Assembly: GCF_007556815.1 (NCBI RefSeq)
Contig: NZ_CP041745.1
Span: 1,961,001 to 2,025,000, forward strand
Length of the DNA: 64,000 bases
Direction of reading: 5' to 3'
Origin: Paraburkholderia megapolitana
GTDB taxonomy: Bacteria; Pseudomonadota; Gammaproteobacteria; Burkholderiales; Burkholderiaceae
In this document: in pieces, positions 16,645 to 27,204 of the stretch
Numbering within the stretch: the stretch's first letter is position 1
How the letters are laid out: every line of letters starts with the position of its first letter
Made by a program: the position numbers and the translations under genes
Notes under the pieces: generated by a model
What the model saw: the letters and a program-made list of their open reading frames with translations, nothing else
Told to the model about the DNA's origin: nothing
The model's database searches: none

Positions 16645-17421
16645 ATGACACCGATTCTTGTTTTCGACATCGAGACGATTCCCGATGTCGCCGGCATACG
16701 CCGCCTCGAAGATCTGCCTGCCACGCTGACCGATGCCGAGGTCGCCGAGCATGCGTTTGCGGCGCGCCGCGAGAAGACCGGCAGCGACTTTCTGCAGCAT
16801 CATCTGCAGCGCATCGCGGCGATCTCCTGTGTGTTTCGCGACAATGCGGGCTTTCGGGTGCGCTCGCTCGGCTCGCTGGAAGACGGCGAGGCTGCGCTGA
16901 TCCAGTCGTTTTACCGCACCATCGAAAAGTACACGCCGCAACTCGTGTCGTGGAACGGCGGCGGCTTCGACCTGCCGGTACTGCATTACCGCGCGCTGCT
17001 GCACGGCGTGCGCGCGTCGCGCTACTGGGATCTCGGCGAGGACGATCGCGAGTTCAAGTGGAACAACTACATCAGTCGCTACCATTCGCGTCACACCGAC
17101 CTGATGGACGTACTCGCGATGTATCAGGCACGCGCGAATGCGCCGCTCGATGCGCTCGCGAAGCTGTGCGGCTTTCCCGGCAAGCTCGGGATGGACGGCG
17201 GCCAGGTGTGGCACGCGTACCAGGAAGGGCGTCTCGAAGAAATCCGCAATTATTGCGAGACTGACGTCGTCAATACGTACCTGCTGTACTGCCGCTTCCA
17301 GTTGATGCGCGGTGGGCTTTCGCAGGCGGAATACGACGACGAGATCGTCCTCGTGAAGAACTCGCTGGCACTGGAGCCCGCGCCACACTGGGCCCAGTAT
17401 CTGGCTGCGTTCGAAGCCTGA
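16645..17421 (+). CDS. PolB-like 3'-5' exonuclease domain protein
   Basis: A 258-residue DEDDy-type nuclease fold. Exo I is FDIETIP (residues 7-13), Exo II is SWNGGGFDLPVL, and Exo III is near the C-terminus as YCETDVVNTYLLY, with Tyr and Asp four residues apart. The acidic catalytic residues are all present. It is a stand-alone exonuclease domain without polymerase, a family annotated as predicted PolB-like 3'-5' exonuclease. It follows rpoS by six bases and is probably co-transcribed. The cellular role is not known. Confidence 0.87.
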   Translation: MTPILVFDIETIPDVAGIRRLEDLPATLTDAEVAEHAFAARREKTGSDFLQHHLQRIAAISCVFRDNAGFRVRSLGSLEDGEAALIQSFYRTIEKYTPQLVSWNGGGFDLPVLHYRALLHGVRASRYWDLGEDDREFKWNNYISRYHSRHTDLMDVLAMYQARANAPLDALAKLCGFPGKLGMDGGQVWHAYQEGRLEEIRNYCETDVVNTYLLYCRFQLMRGGLSQAEYDDEIVLVKNSLALEPAPHWAQYLAAFEA

Positions 17422-17535
17422 CTCCGCAACCACGTGCTGCGCTGCCCACGGGCCGCGCGCACCGTCAAATCCCCGGCGCCGCCCGCCGTTCGTCTACAAT
17501 CTCGCCTTCCCCATTAGTCTGTCAGGAAGCTGCAG

Positions 17536-18957
17536 GTGTCCGAAACTGCCCGTCACCGCATGCGTAAAGGCAAAAGAAAGCCTGCGCAGGCGGCCCCCGC
17601 TGCCGACGTCGCCCAAGTCGCGGCCCCCATTCTGGAAATCGATTCGCTCGATATGGAAGCGCGCGGCGTCGGCCGCACGGTCACCGAAGACGGTACGCCC
17701 GGCAAGGTGATCTTCGTCGAAGGCGCGTTGCCAGGCGAACGCGTTACCTATGCGAGCTACCGGAAGAAACCGAGTTTCGAACAGGCGGAAGTCGTCGAGG
17801 TACTGCGCGAAAGCGTGATTCGCACGAAACCGAAGTGCAGGTTCTTCGGCACTTGCGGCGGTTGCTCGATGCAACACCTCGATGTGCGCGCGCAGATCGC
17901 CGTGAAGCAGCGCGTGCTCGAAGACAACCTTGCGCATCTGGCGAAGCTGCGGGCGGAGACCATCTTCCGGCCGATTCATGGACCGTCGTGGGGCTACCGT
18001 TATCGTGCGCGGCTCACCGTGCGCAACGTTGAGAAGAAGGGCGGCGTGCTGGTCGGATTCCATGAACGCAAGAGCAGCTACGTCGCCGACATGACGAGCT
18101 GCGAAGTATTGCCGCCGCACGTTTCGGCGATGCTCGTGCCGCTGCGCCAGCTGGTCGGATCGCTGTCGATTCGCGACCGCATGCCGCAGATCGAACTCGC
18201 GGTCGGCGCATCCGTGACCGCGCTCGTGCTGCGTGTGCTCGAGCCGATCAATGCCGCCGACGAACAGCATCTGCGCGATTTCGCCGACGAATACAAGGTA
18301 CAGTTCTGGCTCCAGCCGCAAGGACCGGACTCGGTGGTGCCGTTCTATCCGCTCGATGTTCCGCTCGATTACACGCTGCCGGAATTCGATATCCGGATGC
18401 CGTTCCGGCCCACCGACTTCACCCAGGTCAATCACCAGATCAACCGCGTGCTGGTAGGGCGTGCGCTGCGATTGCTCGCACCGGCGCGGAACGATCGCGT
18501 GCTCGATCTGTTTTGCGGGATCGGCAACTTCACGCTGCCGCTCGCGCGGCTGGCGCGTGAGGTGGTGGGTATAGAAGGCAGCGAGGTGCTCACTACGCGT
18601 GCGCTCGAAAACACGCAGGAGAACGGCGTGGCGGGGCATACGTCGTTTGCGTGCCGCAACCTGTTCGAAGTCACCGCCGACGACATCCGCGCGCTCGGTG
18701 CATTCGACAAGTACCTGATCGATCCGCCTCGCGAAGGCGCATTGGCCATCGCGAAGGCGCTGGCGGAGATCGCGCAGAGCGGCACCGGGCCGCTGCCGCA
18801 ACGCATCGTCTACGTGTCGTGCAACCCCGCAACGCTGGCCCGCGATGCCGGCCTGCTGGTTCACGAAGCGGGTTACCGGCTCAAGGGGGCGGGCGTGGTG
18901 AACATGTTCCCGCATACGTCGCACGTCGAATCGATTGCGTTGTTCGAGCGCGATTAG
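17536..18957 (+). CDS. rlmD: 23S rRNA (uracil-1939-C5)-methyltransferase RlmD
   Basis: A 473-residue SAM-dependent RNA methyltransferase. An N-terminal TRAM-like region (about 35-95) precedes the iron-sulfur cysteines in [16 protein letters not shown]. The SAM motif is [16 protein letters not shown], and the catalytic Cys lies in [12 protein letters not shown]. The start is GTG at 17536 with AGGAAG upstream; no ATG gives a better N-terminus. It converges on bamD, with a shared bidirectional terminator between them. Confidence 0.95.
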   Translation: MSETARHRMRKGKRKPAQAAPAADVAQVAAPILEIDSLDMEARGVGRTVTEDGTPGKVIFVEGALPGERVTYASYRKKPSFEQAEVVEVLRESVIRTKPKCRFFGTCGGCSMQHLDVRAQIAVKQRVLEDNLAHLAKLRAETIFRPIHGPSWGYRYRARLTVRNVEKKGGVLVGFHERKSSYVADMTSCEVLPPHVSAMLVPLRQLVGSLSIRDRMPQIELAVGASVTALVLRVLEPINAADEQHLRDFADEYKVQFWLQPQGPDSVVPFYPLDVPLDYTLPEFDIRMPFRPTDFTQVNHQINRVLVGRALRLLAPARNDRVLDLFCGIGNFTLPLARLAREVVGIEGSEVLTTRALENTQENGVAGHTSFACRNLFEVTADDIRALGAFDKYLIDPPREGALAIAKALAEIAQSGTGPLPQRIVYVSCNPATLARDAGLLVHEAGYRLKGAGVVNMFPHTSHVESIALFERD

Positions 18958-18975
18958 CCTGCGGCAGGAGCGGTA

Positions 18976-19014
18976 AAGAAAAACGCCACGGCGATTGCCG
19001 TGGCGTTCTGTTTT
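18976..19014. terminator. Bidirectional terminator between rlmD and bamD
   Basis: An 11-bp perfect stem (AACGCCACGGC at 18982-18992, complement at 18997-19007) with a 4-base loop. It has A-rich sequence on the left and a T-rich run (TTTT) on the right. It can serve both convergent genes. Confidence 0.85.
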
Positions 19015-19034
19015 GCGGGCGGACTACGTGTGGC

Positions 19035-19832
19035 CTAGAACTGCCACCACGATTTTTCCTTGCCCGGTCGCGCATGCCCTGTGATATACGGGCTGTCCGG
19101 GAAGGTGCCGGCCAGGATGCGCTTCGTGTCGTCGGCCAGTTGCGGCTGGTCCAGCTTCTGATACGACAGCATCATGATGTGCAGTGCGTCTTCGATGGCG
19201 GGCGCGTTCTTGTATTGCTGGATGGCCAGCTGCGCGCGGTTGATCGCCGCCACGTAAGCGCCGCGGCGATAGTAGTAATCGGCAGCATGGACTTCGTGCG
19301 ACGCAAGCGCGTTGACGATGTAGCGCATGCGTTGCGCGGAATCGGGTGCGTACTTGCTGTTCGGGAACCGGTCGACCACGACCTTGAACGCGTCATACGA
19401 CTCGCGCAGCGACTTCGGATCGCGCTCGCTCATGTCCTGGCCCGAGAAGCGGCCGAACAGACCAAGGTCGTCGTTGAAGTGGATCATGCCCTTCAGGTAA
19501 TACGCGTAAGGGATGTCCGGATGATCCGGATGCAGCTGGATGAAGCGGTCGACGGCCTGGTCGGCAGCGTCGGTTTCGCTATCCTTCCAGTTGCAGTACG
19601 CGACGTTGATCTGTGCCTGCTGGGCGAAATGGCCAAACGGATCGCGACCTTCGAGTGCTTCGAAATATTTCGCGCACTTGCCCCAGTCGCTGCCGTTCAT
19701 CGCATCCTGGGCCTCCGTATATAATTTGTTATTCGCCCATGTGGCCGTTTCGTCGGTCTTTTGCGGTAGCCCGTGACAGGCCGCCACCAGTACAACGGCC
19801 GCTGCGCACGCGATATAGCGGGCCACGTTCAT
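19035..19832 (-). CDS. bamD: Outer membrane assembly lipoprotein BamD
   Basis: A 265-residue lipoprotein of the beta-barrel assembly (BAM) complex, essential for inserting outer-membrane proteins. The signal peptide MNVARYIACAAAVVLVAAC has its lipobox Cys at residue 19. Five tetratricopeptide-like repeats follow, including DWGKCAKYFEALEGRDPFG, DKVVDRFPNSKYAPD-type and YYYRRGAYVAAINR. The start at 19832 was chosen because the signal peptide begins there. The open frame runs on upstream to 20252 but that part is only a shadow of rluD. It is divergent from rluD. Confidence 0.94.
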   Translation of the reverse strand: MNVARYIACAAAVVLVAACHGLPQKTDETATWANNKLYTEAQDAMNGSDWGKCAKYFEALEGRDPFGHFAQQAQINVAYCNWKDSETDAADQAVDRFIQLHPDHPDIPYAYYLKGMIHFNDDLGLFGRFSGQDMSERDPKSLRESYDAFKVVVDRFPNSKYAPDSAQRMRYIVNALASHEVHAADYYYRRGAYVAAINRAQLAIQQYKNAPAIEDALHIMMLSYQKLDQPQLADDTKRILAGTFPDSPYITGHARPGKEKSWWQF

Positions 19833-19960
19833 GATCGTCTTTCGGGCCGTAGTCTTCTGGACAGCCGCTTCAGCGGTTGCCGTCCCCAGGCCCGTATTCA
19901 TAATGGTGTTCAAGGCTCGCATTTCCCAGTCTAGCTTTACGTCCAGGTGACCCAGACTCG

Positions 19961-21175
19961 ATGACCCGCTCTTATACTCCGGTAGCCGCTGCCGGCGTCC
20001 AGAATAGCAACGAAGATTATAGCCCAGGTGCAGAGGCCGCCGACGCAGCAGGGGTGGATTCGCTCGACGACGACCTCGCCGGCGACGCGCTGGTGCCGCT
20101 TGCGCCGGCCTCCGCGGAGGCCGGATCGGCAGAAACGGCGCCGCGCGTGGTCGCGGTGCCCGCCGAACTTGCCGGTGAACGGCTCGACAAGGTCCTCGCA
20201 AAGGTATTTCCGGAATTTTCCCGCAGCCGCCTGCAAAGCTGGATCGAGGCACAACGTGTGCGGGTGGATGGCGCGCCCGCGAAAATCCGTCAACCGGTAC
20301 CGCTCGATGCGGTCATCGAACTGATTCCCGATCTGCTTCCCGAGCAGCTCGCGTTCACGCCTGAACCCGTGCCGCTGTCGATCGTTTATGAAGACGACAC
20401 GCTCGTCGTCATCGACAAGCCTGCGGGTCTCGTCGTCCATCCGGCTGCCGGCAACTGGAGCGGCACGGTGCTGAACGGCCTGCTGCATCGTTATGGCGCC
20501 GCTGCCGCGGGGCTACCGCGCGCTGGCATCGTGCATCGGCTCGACAAGGAAACGTCAGGCTTGATGGTGGTCGCGCGGACGCTCGAAGCGCAAACCGACC
20601 TCGTGCGTCAGTTGCAGGCGCGTACCGTGAAGCGCAGATATCTCGCGCTCGTATGGGGCAACGTGCGGGAAGAGGGCACCATCGATGCGCCGATCGGCCG
20701 CGATCCGCGCGAACGCACACGCATGGCCGTGGTCACCAGTGCGGCGGGGAAGCCGGCGCGTACGCATTTCCGGCGCGTCGACAGCACGGTGTGGGAGCGC
20801 CAGCCGGTATCGGCGATTCATTGCGATCTGGAAACCGGACGCACGCATCAGATTCGCGTGCATTGCGCGCATATCGGCCATCCGTTACTCGGCGATCCGG
20901 TGTATGGCCGTGCCCGCGGCAAGCGTTCGGTGGCGCCGCTGCCGGGCGACTTCGCGCGTCAGGCGCTGCACGCATGGCGCCTCGGCCTGATCCATCCGCA
21001 GACCGGCCGTCCGATGCAATGGCGCGCGGCCGTGCCCGACGATATCGCGGCGCTGTCGGAGGCGCTCGGTTTCGGTCAAGGCAATGCGGACGAATACGAC
21101 GATATGGACGACGACGTTTACGACCAGGACGACGCATCGTTCGATACGCATGACGACGAGGACGATCACGCATGA
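19961..21175 (+). CDS. rluD: 23S rRNA pseudouridine(1911/1915/1917) synthase RluD
   Basis: A 404-residue RluA-family pseudouridine synthase. A nonconserved N-terminal extension of about 60 residues precedes the S4 RNA-binding domain ([20 protein letters not shown]). The catalytic domain has the active-site motif [17 protein letters not shown] with its essential Asp, and [19 protein letters not shown]. The C-terminus is a very acidic tail of about 30 residues, mostly Asp with Tyr and His. It modifies helix 69 of 23S rRNA. The stop overlaps the pgeF start by four bases. Confidence 0.94.
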   Translation: MTRSYTPVAAAGVQNSNEDYSPGAEAADAAGVDSLDDDLAGDALVPLAPASAEAGSAETAPRVVAVPAELAGERLDKVLAKVFPEFSRSRLQSWIEAQRVRVDGAPAKIRQPVPLDAVIELIPDLLPEQLAFTPEPVPLSIVYEDDTLVVIDKPAGLVVHPAAGNWSGTVLNGLLHRYGAAAAGLPRAGIVHRLDKETSGLMVVARTLEAQTDLVRQLQARTVKRRYLALVWGNVREEGTIDAPIGRDPRERTRMAVVTSAAGKPARTHFRRVDSTVWERQPVSAIHCDLETGRTHQIRVHCAHIGHPLLGDPVYGRARGKRSVAPLPGDFARQALHAWRLGLIHPQTGRPMQWRAAVPDDIAALSEALGFGQGNADEYDDMDDDVYDQDDASFDTHDDEDDHA

Positions 21176-21999
21176 CGCTGCCCGACCTGACGCAGGCCGA
21201 TATTCTGCAACCCGAATGGCCTGTCGCTGCGCGCGTGCGCGCGCTGGTCACGACGCGTAACGGCGGCGTGAGCGAGCCGCCGTTCGGTCGCTGGCACGAT
21301 GGCATCGATAGTCCTGGCGGATTGAACCTCGGTTTGCGTGCCGGCGACGATCCGGTTGCTGTTCTTGCGAACCGTGCGCGTCTGCAGCAGTTCGCGGGTA
21401 TTCGGGAACCCGCGTGGCTTCAGCAGGTTCACGGCGCGGACGTTGTCAATGCCGACGAGGTGCAGCGCAAAGAGGGCGCACCGACGCCGGCAGATGCGAG
21501 CGTGAGCAACGTGCCCGGCACTGTTTGTGTCGTGATGATCGCGGATTGCATGCCGGTGCTGCTATGCGACCCGGAAGGCCGGGCAGTGGGCGCGGCACAT
21601 GCCGGTTGGCGTGGACTCGCTGCGGGTGTCATCGAAAACACGGCGCAGCGGGTTGCGCAACTTGCCGCCGTAGATACGACCGTGCTGCACGCATGGCTCG
21701 GTCCGTCGATCGGACCTGCCGCGTTCGAAGTCGGTGTGGACGTTCGTGACGCGTTCATGAACGAGGCCGCTGCTGACGAACGCGACGCAACTGCGCAAGC
21801 GTTCGTCGCGCATCCCGATACGCCGGGCAAATACCTCGCCGATCTGCCTGCGCTTGCGCGCGTGCGGTTGCGGCGTATCGGCGTGACGCAAATCGTCGGT
21901 GGGGAACATTGCACGGTCACCGAGCGCGAACGTTTCTTCTCCTATCGCCGCGATCGCGACACGGGTCGCATGGCCGCATTGATCTGGCTTGCAGATTGA
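21172..21999 (+). CDS. pgeF: Peptidoglycan editing factor / purine nucleoside phosphorylase, YfiH (LACC1) family
   Basis: A 275-residue multicopper-oxidase-like YfiH protein. The conserved zinc and active-site motifs are present: QQVHGADV, then [25 protein letters not shown] and the C-terminal [23 protein letters not shown]. coli YfiH prevents misincorporation of serine into peptidoglycan, and relatives act as purine nucleoside phosphorylase or adenosine deaminase. It is translationally coupled to rluD (ATGA overlap), the usual rluD-yfiH order. Confidence 0.93.
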   Translation: MTLPDLTQADILQPEWPVAARVRALVTTRNGGVSEPPFGRWHDGIDSPGGLNLGLRAGDDPVAVLANRARLQQFAGIREPAWLQQVHGADVVNADEVQRKEGAPTPADASVSNVPGTVCVVMIADCMPVLLCDPEGRAVGAAHAGWRGLAAGVIENTAQRVAQLAAVDTTVLHAWLGPSIGPAAFEVGVDVRDAFMNEAAADERDATAQAFVAHPDTPGKYLADLPALARVRLRRIGVTQIVGGEHCTVTERERFFSYRRDRDTGRMAALIWLAD

Positions 22000-22044
22000 A
22001 ATCTGGTGTCGGCGTGTAGACATCGGCGGTGAGGTGGTTTTGCT

Positions 22045-22070
22045 GCATCGCGTGGCGGCGATGCGCTTTT
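22045..22070 (+). terminator. Terminator-like hairpin after pgeF
   Basis: A 7-bp stem GCATCGC / GCGATGC with a 6-base loop at 22045-22064, followed by GCTTTT. It lies 45 bases past the pgeF stop. Confidence 0.65.
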
Positions 22071-22250
22071 GCGGTTTCGTGCGTCGTGTGCCTATGCGGT
22101 TCGCAAAACAGCTTGTTTCAATAACGCTCAGATGGCCGCATTTTTATGCGCACGAGATTGTCGATCGCCCGGAAAGCCGCGCCACAGGCCGCACATGGGG
22201 AAAACGATAATTAAAAAAATATCGCACTGCGGCAAAATCCGGGACAAGCA

Positions 22251-22280
22251 TTGACATGCCTTGCGATGGGGAGCAAGAAT
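22251..22280 (+). promoter_or_regulatory. Candidate sigma-70 promoter of phaC
   Basis: A consensus -35 TTGACA at 22251-22256 and a weaker -10 AAGAAT at 22275-22280, spaced 18 bases. The predicted start lies about 100 bases before the phaC ATG at 22388. Confidence 0.5.
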
Positions 22281-22387
22281 GTTTCCCACACACGGAACAG
22301 GGCGTGACGAGGTCGCGAGCAATCGCCCACGTGCGCGAGAAACCTGCCTCTCAACCGTCCGCAAGGACTCACCGGTCTAAAGCAGGT

Positions 22388-24313
22388 ATGGCTGCATCAC
22401 AACAATCCCCGAATTCTTCCCGTACGGATACATCAGCCCGCGAGTCGCAACCGCAGCAATCTGCGGGCGCACAGCAATGGTTCCACGCCTGGATGAAAGC
22501 ATGGCAGTCGGTTGCCGGGCAGGCTGGGGCGAACGGTGCCTCACCCATGTCAGCCACGTCCCCCATGTCGCCGTTTGCGGCGATGCCCGATCTGAGCCAG
22601 TTCGCCGCTACATTGCAGCCGTTCATGCAACCGCTCGCGGGGCTGAAGCTGCCTTCCGCATCGATTCCGCAGGAGCGTCTTCAGCAGTTGCAGGGCGACT
22701 ATTCGCGCGAAGCGATGCAGTTGATCCAGCAGGCATCTGAAGCGAAGCCGCAGGTCCCCGCACTCAAAGATCGCCGCTTCAGCGCGCAGGCATGGAGCGA
22801 GACACCCGCCTATGCGTTCACGGCCGCATGGTATCTGCTGAATGCGCGCTATCTGCACGAACTCGTCGATGCGCTCGACGCAGAACCGAAGACGCGCGAA
22901 CGCATTCGCTTCGCGGTCCAGCAGTGGACCGCGGCCGCTTCGCCGAGCAACTTCTTCGCGCTCAATCCCGAGGCGCAGAAGACCTTGCTCGACAGTCAGG
23001 GCGAGAGCTTGCGGCACGGCGTGCAGAATCTGCTGAATGACCTGCAGCGCGGCAAGATTTCGCAGACCGACGAATCGGGTTTCGTCGTCGGCAAGAACCT
23101 TGCGAACACCGAGGGCTCGGTGGTGTTCGAGAACGATCTCATCCAGTTGATCCAGTACAAGCCGCGCACGGCAACCGTGCGCGAACGGCCGCTGCTGATC
23201 GTCCCGCCGTGCATCAACAAGTTCTACATTCTCGATCTGCAGCCGGAGAACTCGCTCGTCGCGCACGGGCTCGACTCGGGCCATCAGGTGTACATGATTT
23301 CGTGGCGCAATGCGGACGCATCGATTGCGCACAAGACGTGGGACAACTACGTCGACGAAGGCGTGCTCACTGCTATCGAAACGGTGCGTCGTATCAGCGG
23401 GCGCGAGCAGATCAACACGCTCGGGTTTTGCGTCGGCGGCACGATGCTCGCTACGGCGCTCTCGGTTGCGGCGGCGCGTGGGGAGCATCCCGCGGCGTCG
23501 ATGACGCTGCTCACCGCGATGCTCGATTTCTCGGACACCGGTGTGCTCGATGTCTTCGTCGACGAGGCGCATGTGCAAATGCGCGAACAGACGATCGGCG
23601 GAAAGAACGGGTCGCAGCCGGGCCTGATGCGCGGCCTCGAATTCGCGAATACGTTCTCGTTCCTGCGTCCGAACGATCTGGTATGGAACTACGTCGTCGA
23701 CAACTACCTGAAGGGCCGCACGCCGGTGCCGTTCGACCTGCTGTACTGGAACAGCGATTCGACCGGACTGCCCGGACCGATGTACGTCTGGTATCTGCGC
23801 AATACCTACCTCGAAAATCGCTTGCGCGAACCCAACGCGCTCACTGTGTGCGGCGAAGCGGTTGACCTGTCGCGTATCGATGTACCGACCTTCGTCTACG
23901 GTTCGCGCGAAGATCACATCGTGCCGTGGAAGACAGCCTATGCATCGGTGCCGCTACTCACCGGGCCGCGGCATTTCGTGCTGGGTGCGTCGGGACACAT
24001 CGCGGGCGTGATCAATCCGCCGGCCAAGAACAAGCGCAGCTACTGGGTGGTGAAGGACTCTGACAACGAAACAGCGAAAAGCACCGGCAAGACCGCTGCG
24101 AAGACGGCAAAGAGCGGCCACAAAAAGCTGCCCGACACCGCCGACGGCTGGTTCGAAGCGGCCGAAGAGGTCCCCGGCAGCTGGTGGCCCGAATGGACCC
24201 AGTGGCTCGACCAGTACGGCGGCAAGAAGGTGAAGCCGCCTGCACAGGCCGGTTCCGCTGACTACCCCGTCATCGAGGCGGCGCCTGGACGCTATGTGCA
24301 AAAGCGCGACTGA
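22388..24313 (+). CDS. phaC: Class I polyhydroxyalkanoate synthase
   Basis: A 641-residue enzyme that polymerises (R)-3-hydroxyacyl-CoA, chiefly 3-hydroxybutyryl-CoA, into PHA granules. The alpha/beta-hydrolase domain carries the lipase-like box GFCVGGTM with the catalytic Cys348. The conserved WNYVVDNYLKG and DLLYWNSDSTGLPGPMY segments, and later SREDHIVPW and GASGHIAGVINPP, supply the Asp and His. The N-terminal 90 residues are variable and Gln/Ser/Met-rich. The start at 22388 is the first position giving a sensible N-terminus; 22256 is possible. It opens the phaCAB-R cluster. Confidence 0.95.
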   Translation: MAASQQSPNSSRTDTSARESQPQQSAGAQQWFHAWMKAWQSVAGQAGANGASPMSATSPMSPFAAMPDLSQFAATLQPFMQPLAGLKLPSASIPQERLQQLQGDYSREAMQLIQQASEAKPQVPALKDRRFSAQAWSETPAYAFTAAWYLLNARYLHELVDALDAEPKTRERIRFAVQQWTAAASPSNFFALNPEAQKTLLDSQGESLRHGVQNLLNDLQRGKISQTDESGFVVGKNLANTEGSVVFENDLIQLIQYKPRTATVRERPLLIVPPCINKFYILDLQPENSLVAHGLDSGHQVYMISWRNADASIAHKTWDNYVDEGVLTAIETVRRISGREQINTLGFCVGGTMLATALSVAAARGEHPAASMTLLTAMLDFSDTGVLDVFVDEAHVQMREQTIGGKNGSQPGLMRGLEFANTFSFLRPNDLVWNYVVDNYLKGRTPVPFDLLYWNSDSTGLPGPMYVWYLRNTYLENRLREPNALTVCGEAVDLSRIDVPTFVYGSREDHIVPWKTAYASVPLLTGPRHFVLGASGHIAGVINPPAKNKRSYWVVKDSDNETAKSTGKTAAKTAKSGHKKLPDTADGWFEAAEEVPGSWWPEWTQWLDQYGGKKVKPPAQAGSADYPVIEAAPGRYVQKRD

Positions 24314-24427
24314 AGCAAAGGAATGTTTGAGCGCCGACTGCATGCCGACGCGGACATAGAGAAGTGGGTGGTTTTTTAACTTGACGGGTGGCGGAGCGAC
24401 TGGCCGCAGCACCCGGAGGAAACGGAA

Positions 24428-25609
24428 ATGACTGATGTAGTGATCGTATCGGCCGCCCGTACGGCAGTCGGCAAATTCAGCGGTTCGCTTGCGAAAATCG
24501 CCGCACCCGAACTCGGCGCCACGGTAATCCGTGCAGTTCTCGAACGCGCGGGCCTGAAGCCCGAGCAGGTCAGTGAAGTGATCCTGGGTCAGGTTCTGGC
24601 CGCGGGCTCCGGCCAGAACCCGGCGAGACAGTCGCTGATCAAGGCCGGCTTGCCCACCGCGGTACCGGGCCTGACGATCAACAAGGTCTGCGGCTCCGGC
24701 CTGAAAGCGGTGATGCTCGCGGCTAACGCGATCATTGCCGGCGACGCCGACATCGTGATCGCCGGTGGCCAGGAAAACATGAGTGCGGCACCACACGTGC
24801 TGCCGGGTTCGCGCGACGGTTTCCGCATGGGCGATGCGAAGCTGATCGACACGATGATCGTCGACGGGTTGTGGGATGTGTACAACCAGTACCACATGGG
24901 CATTACCGCGGAGAACGTCGCAAAGGAATACGGCATCACACGCGAACAGCAGGACGCGTTCGCAGCGCTGTCGCAGAACAAGGCAGAGGCCGCGCAGAAA
25001 GCCGGCCGTTTCGATGCTGAAATCGTCCCGGTCGAAATTCCGCAACGCAAGGGCGAGCCGCTGCGCTTCGCCACCGACGAATTCGTGCGCCACGGCGTCA
25101 CGGCCGAATCGCTCGCGGGTCTGAAGCCGGCGTTCACGAAGGAAGGCACCGTGACGGCGGCGAATGCGTCGGGGCTCAACGACGGCGCGGCCGCGGTGAT
25201 CGTGATGTCGGCGAAGAAGGCGGAAGCGCTTGGCCTCACGCCGCTCGCGCGGATCAAGGCCTATGCGAGCGCGGGCGTTGATCCGAAGGTGATGGGCATG
25301 GGCCCGGTGCCGGCTTCGCGCCGCTGTCTCGAGCGTGCCGGCTGGACGCCCGGCGATCTCGACCTGATGGAAATCAACGAAGCGTTTGCCGCGCAGGCGC
25401 TGGCGGTGCATCAGCAGATGGGCTGGGACACGTCGAAGGTCAACGTGAACGGCGGCGCAATCGCAATCGGCCATCCGATCGGCGCATCCGGCTGCCGTAT
25501 TCTCGTGACGCTGCTGCATGAAATGCAGAAGCGCGATGCAAAGCGCGGCCTCGCGTCGCTGTGCATCGGCGGCGGCATGGGTGTGGCGCTGGCCGTCGAA
25601 CGCGTGTAA
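24428..25609 (+). CDS. phaA: Acetyl-CoA acetyltransferase (beta-ketothiolase)
   Basis: A 393-residue biosynthetic thiolase that condenses two acetyl-CoA into acetoacetyl-CoA, the first step of polyhydroxybutyrate synthesis. The acyl-accepting Cys88 is in [13 protein letters not shown]. The C-terminal motifs are [17 protein letters not shown] (active-site His) and SLCIGGGMG (second Cys). A GGAGGA ribosome binding site precedes the ATG. It sits between phaC and phaB. Confidence 0.95.
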   Translation: MTDVVIVSAARTAVGKFSGSLAKIAAPELGATVIRAVLERAGLKPEQVSEVILGQVLAAGSGQNPARQSLIKAGLPTAVPGLTINKVCGSGLKAVMLAANAIIAGDADIVIAGGQENMSAAPHVLPGSRDGFRMGDAKLIDTMIVDGLWDVYNQYHMGITAENVAKEYGITREQQDAFAALSQNKAEAAQKAGRFDAEIVPVEIPQRKGEPLRFATDEFVRHGVTAESLAGLKPAFTKEGTVTAANASGLNDGAAAVIVMSAKKAEALGLTPLARIKAYASAGVDPKVMGMGPVPASRRCLERAGWTPGDLDLMEINEAFAAQALAVHQQMGWDTSKVNVNGGAIAIGHPIGASGCRILVTLLHEMQKRDAKRGLASLCIGGGMGVALAVERV

Positions 25610-25757
25610 TTCGATGAAGAGCGCGTCCGTGCACTGCGGGCGCACTCGAAGCAGGATGCAGCCGCGCCCCTGAAGCAACGGGGAGTGGCTGGGCAGTAAA
25701 GGCGAGGACGGAGGTTGCCGGGCGGCAGCCTCGCAAAACGATAATGGAGTGTGGTTT

Positions 25758-26498
25758 ATGTCTCAGCGAATTGCGTACGTAACAGGCGGGATGGGCGGCA
25801 TCGGCACGAGCATCTGCCAGCGTCTGCACAAGGAGGGCCTGAAAGTCGTGGCCGGCTGCGGTCCGAACAGTCCGCGTCGCGTCAAGTGGCTCGAAGACCA
25901 GAAGGCGCTCGGTTACGATTTCATCGCGTCGGAAGGCAATGTCGGCGACTGGGATTCGACCAAAGATGCGTTCGACAAGGTCAAGGCCGAAGTCGGCGAG
26001 ATCGACGTGCTCGTGAACAATGCCGGTATCACGCGCGATGTCGTGTTTCGCAAGATGACGCGCGAAGACTGGACGGCCGTGATCGACACGAACCTGACGA
26101 GCCTCTTCAACGTGACGAAGCAGGTGATCGACGGCATGGTGGAGCGCGGCTGGGGCCGTATCGTCAACATCTCGTCGGTGAACGGCCAGAAAGGGCAATT
26201 CGGGCAGACCAACTATGCGACCGCGAAGGCGGGCATTCACGGTTTCACGATGTCGCTGGCGCAGGAAGTGGCCACCAAGGGCGTGACGGTGAATACCGTT
26301 TCGCCGGGCTACATCGGCACGGACATGGTGAAATCGATCCGCCCCGACGTGCTCGAAAAGATCGTTGCGACGATTCCGGTGCGACGCCTTGGGCAACCGG
26401 AAGAAATCGGTTCGATCGTCTCGTGGCTGGCATCGGACGAAGCGGGTTTCTCGACGGGCGCCGATTTTTCGCTGAACGGTGGCCTGCATATGGGCTGA
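25758..26498 (+). CDS. phaB: Acetoacetyl-CoA reductase
   Basis: A 246-residue NADPH-dependent short-chain dehydrogenase that makes (R)-3-hydroxybutyryl-CoA for PhaC. The cofactor-binding TGGMGGIG is at residues 9-16, followed by NNAGITRD, the catalytic Ser in NISSVNGQKGQFGQ and the YATAKAG motif (Tyr and Lys). The start at 25758 matches the canonical MSQRIAYVTGG with GGAG upstream; reading from 25749 would add three residues. It is the third gene of the pha cluster. Confidence 0.96.
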   Translation: MSQRIAYVTGGMGGIGTSICQRLHKEGLKVVAGCGPNSPRRVKWLEDQKALGYDFIASEGNVGDWDSTKDAFDKVKAEVGEIDVLVNNAGITRDVVFRKMTREDWTAVIDTNLTSLFNVTKQVIDGMVERGWGRIVNISSVNGQKGQFGQTNYATAKAGIHGFTMSLAQEVATKGVTVNTVSPGYIGTDMVKSIRPDVLEKIVATIPVRRLGQPEEIGSIVSWLASDEAGFSTGADFSLNGGLHMG

Positions 26499-26628
26499 TC
26501 CATGCGGCGCCCGTCGTGGGTGGGCGCCGGATGGTTCAGATGTTTCCGGCGGCGTCTCGTGCGCGCAATGATCCGTTGCGTGTGGCAGGGCGTCGTCATT
26601 GCGCTTTATCGGCGCTCAAGGGCGTTAC

Positions 26629-27204
26629 ATGACGACTACTACAAAGAAGACGGCCGAACGACTCATCAAGAAATATCCGAACCGTCGGCTGTATGACACG
26701 GAGACGAGCACGTACATCACGCTGGCCGACGTCAAGCAACTCGTGCTCGATCAGGAAGACTTCAAGGTCATCGATGCGAAGAGCAACGAAGACCTGACGC
26801 GGGCCATCCTGCTGCAGATCATTCTCGAAGAGGAAAGCGGCGGCCTGCCGATGTTCTCATCATCGATGCTGTCGCAGATCATCCGTTTCTACGGCCACGC
26901 TATGCAGGGCATGATGGGCACCTACCTGGAGAAGAACATTCAGGCATTCATCGATATTCAGGCAAAGCTCGCCGACCAGTCGAAGAACCTGGTTGAAGGC
27001 AAGGCGATGAACCCGGAGGTCTGGTCGCAGTTCATGAACATGCAGGCACCGATGATGCAAGGCATGATGACCAGCTACATCGAGCAGTCGAAGAACATGT
27101 TCGTGCAGATGCAGGAGCAGATGCAGACCCAGGCGAAATCGATGTTCAGCAATTTTCCGTTTACGCAGCCGGCGTCGAGTAGCACGGAGCCTGAGAAGAA
27201 GTGA
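26629..27204 (+). CDS. phaR: Polyhydroxyalkanoate synthesis repressor PhaR
   Basis: A 191-residue DNA- and PHB-binding regulator. The N-terminal domain is RLIKKYPNRRLYDTETSTYI followed by TLADVKQLVLDQEDFKVIDA, with a PHB accumulation regulatory domain (about 70-115). The C-terminal half is rich in Met and Gln (QMQEQMQTQ). In Cupriavidus and Burkholderia, PhaR represses phasin genes and itself and is released by nascent granules. The start at 26629 gives the family N-terminus. In related genomes rimO normally follows directly; here the AbiE insertion separates them. Confidence 0.95.
   Translation: MTTTTKKTAERLIKKYPNRRLYDTETSTYITLADVKQLVLDQEDFKVIDAKSNEDLTRAILLQIILEEESGGLPMFSSSMLSQIIRFYGHAMQGMMGTYLEKNIQAFIDIQAKLADQSKNLVEGKAMNPEVWSQFMNMQAPMMQGMMTSYIEQSKNMFVQMQEQMQTQAKSMFSNFPFTQPASSSTEPEKK

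Larger units (their letters stand above)
22000..22387. other. pgeF-phaC intergenic region
   Basis: Nearly 390 bases holding a terminator-like hairpin (22045-22070), an A/T-rich patch around 22205-22222 and a probable phaC promoter (22251-22280). Short frames here have no recognisable product. The phaC frame is open back to 22256, but that stretch has no resemblance to PHA synthases and is treated as leader. Confidence 0.6.

Noticed and set aside
15526..17433. Long minus-strand frame (635 codons) opposite rpoS and the exonuclease gene
   Set aside because: Antisense shadow of two clearly conserved genes in GC-rich DNA; no protein resemblance and no ribosome binding site.
19833..20252. N-terminal extension of bamD
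   Set aside because: It is Arg/Pro-rich shadow of rluD; the lipoprotein signal peptide begins at 19832.
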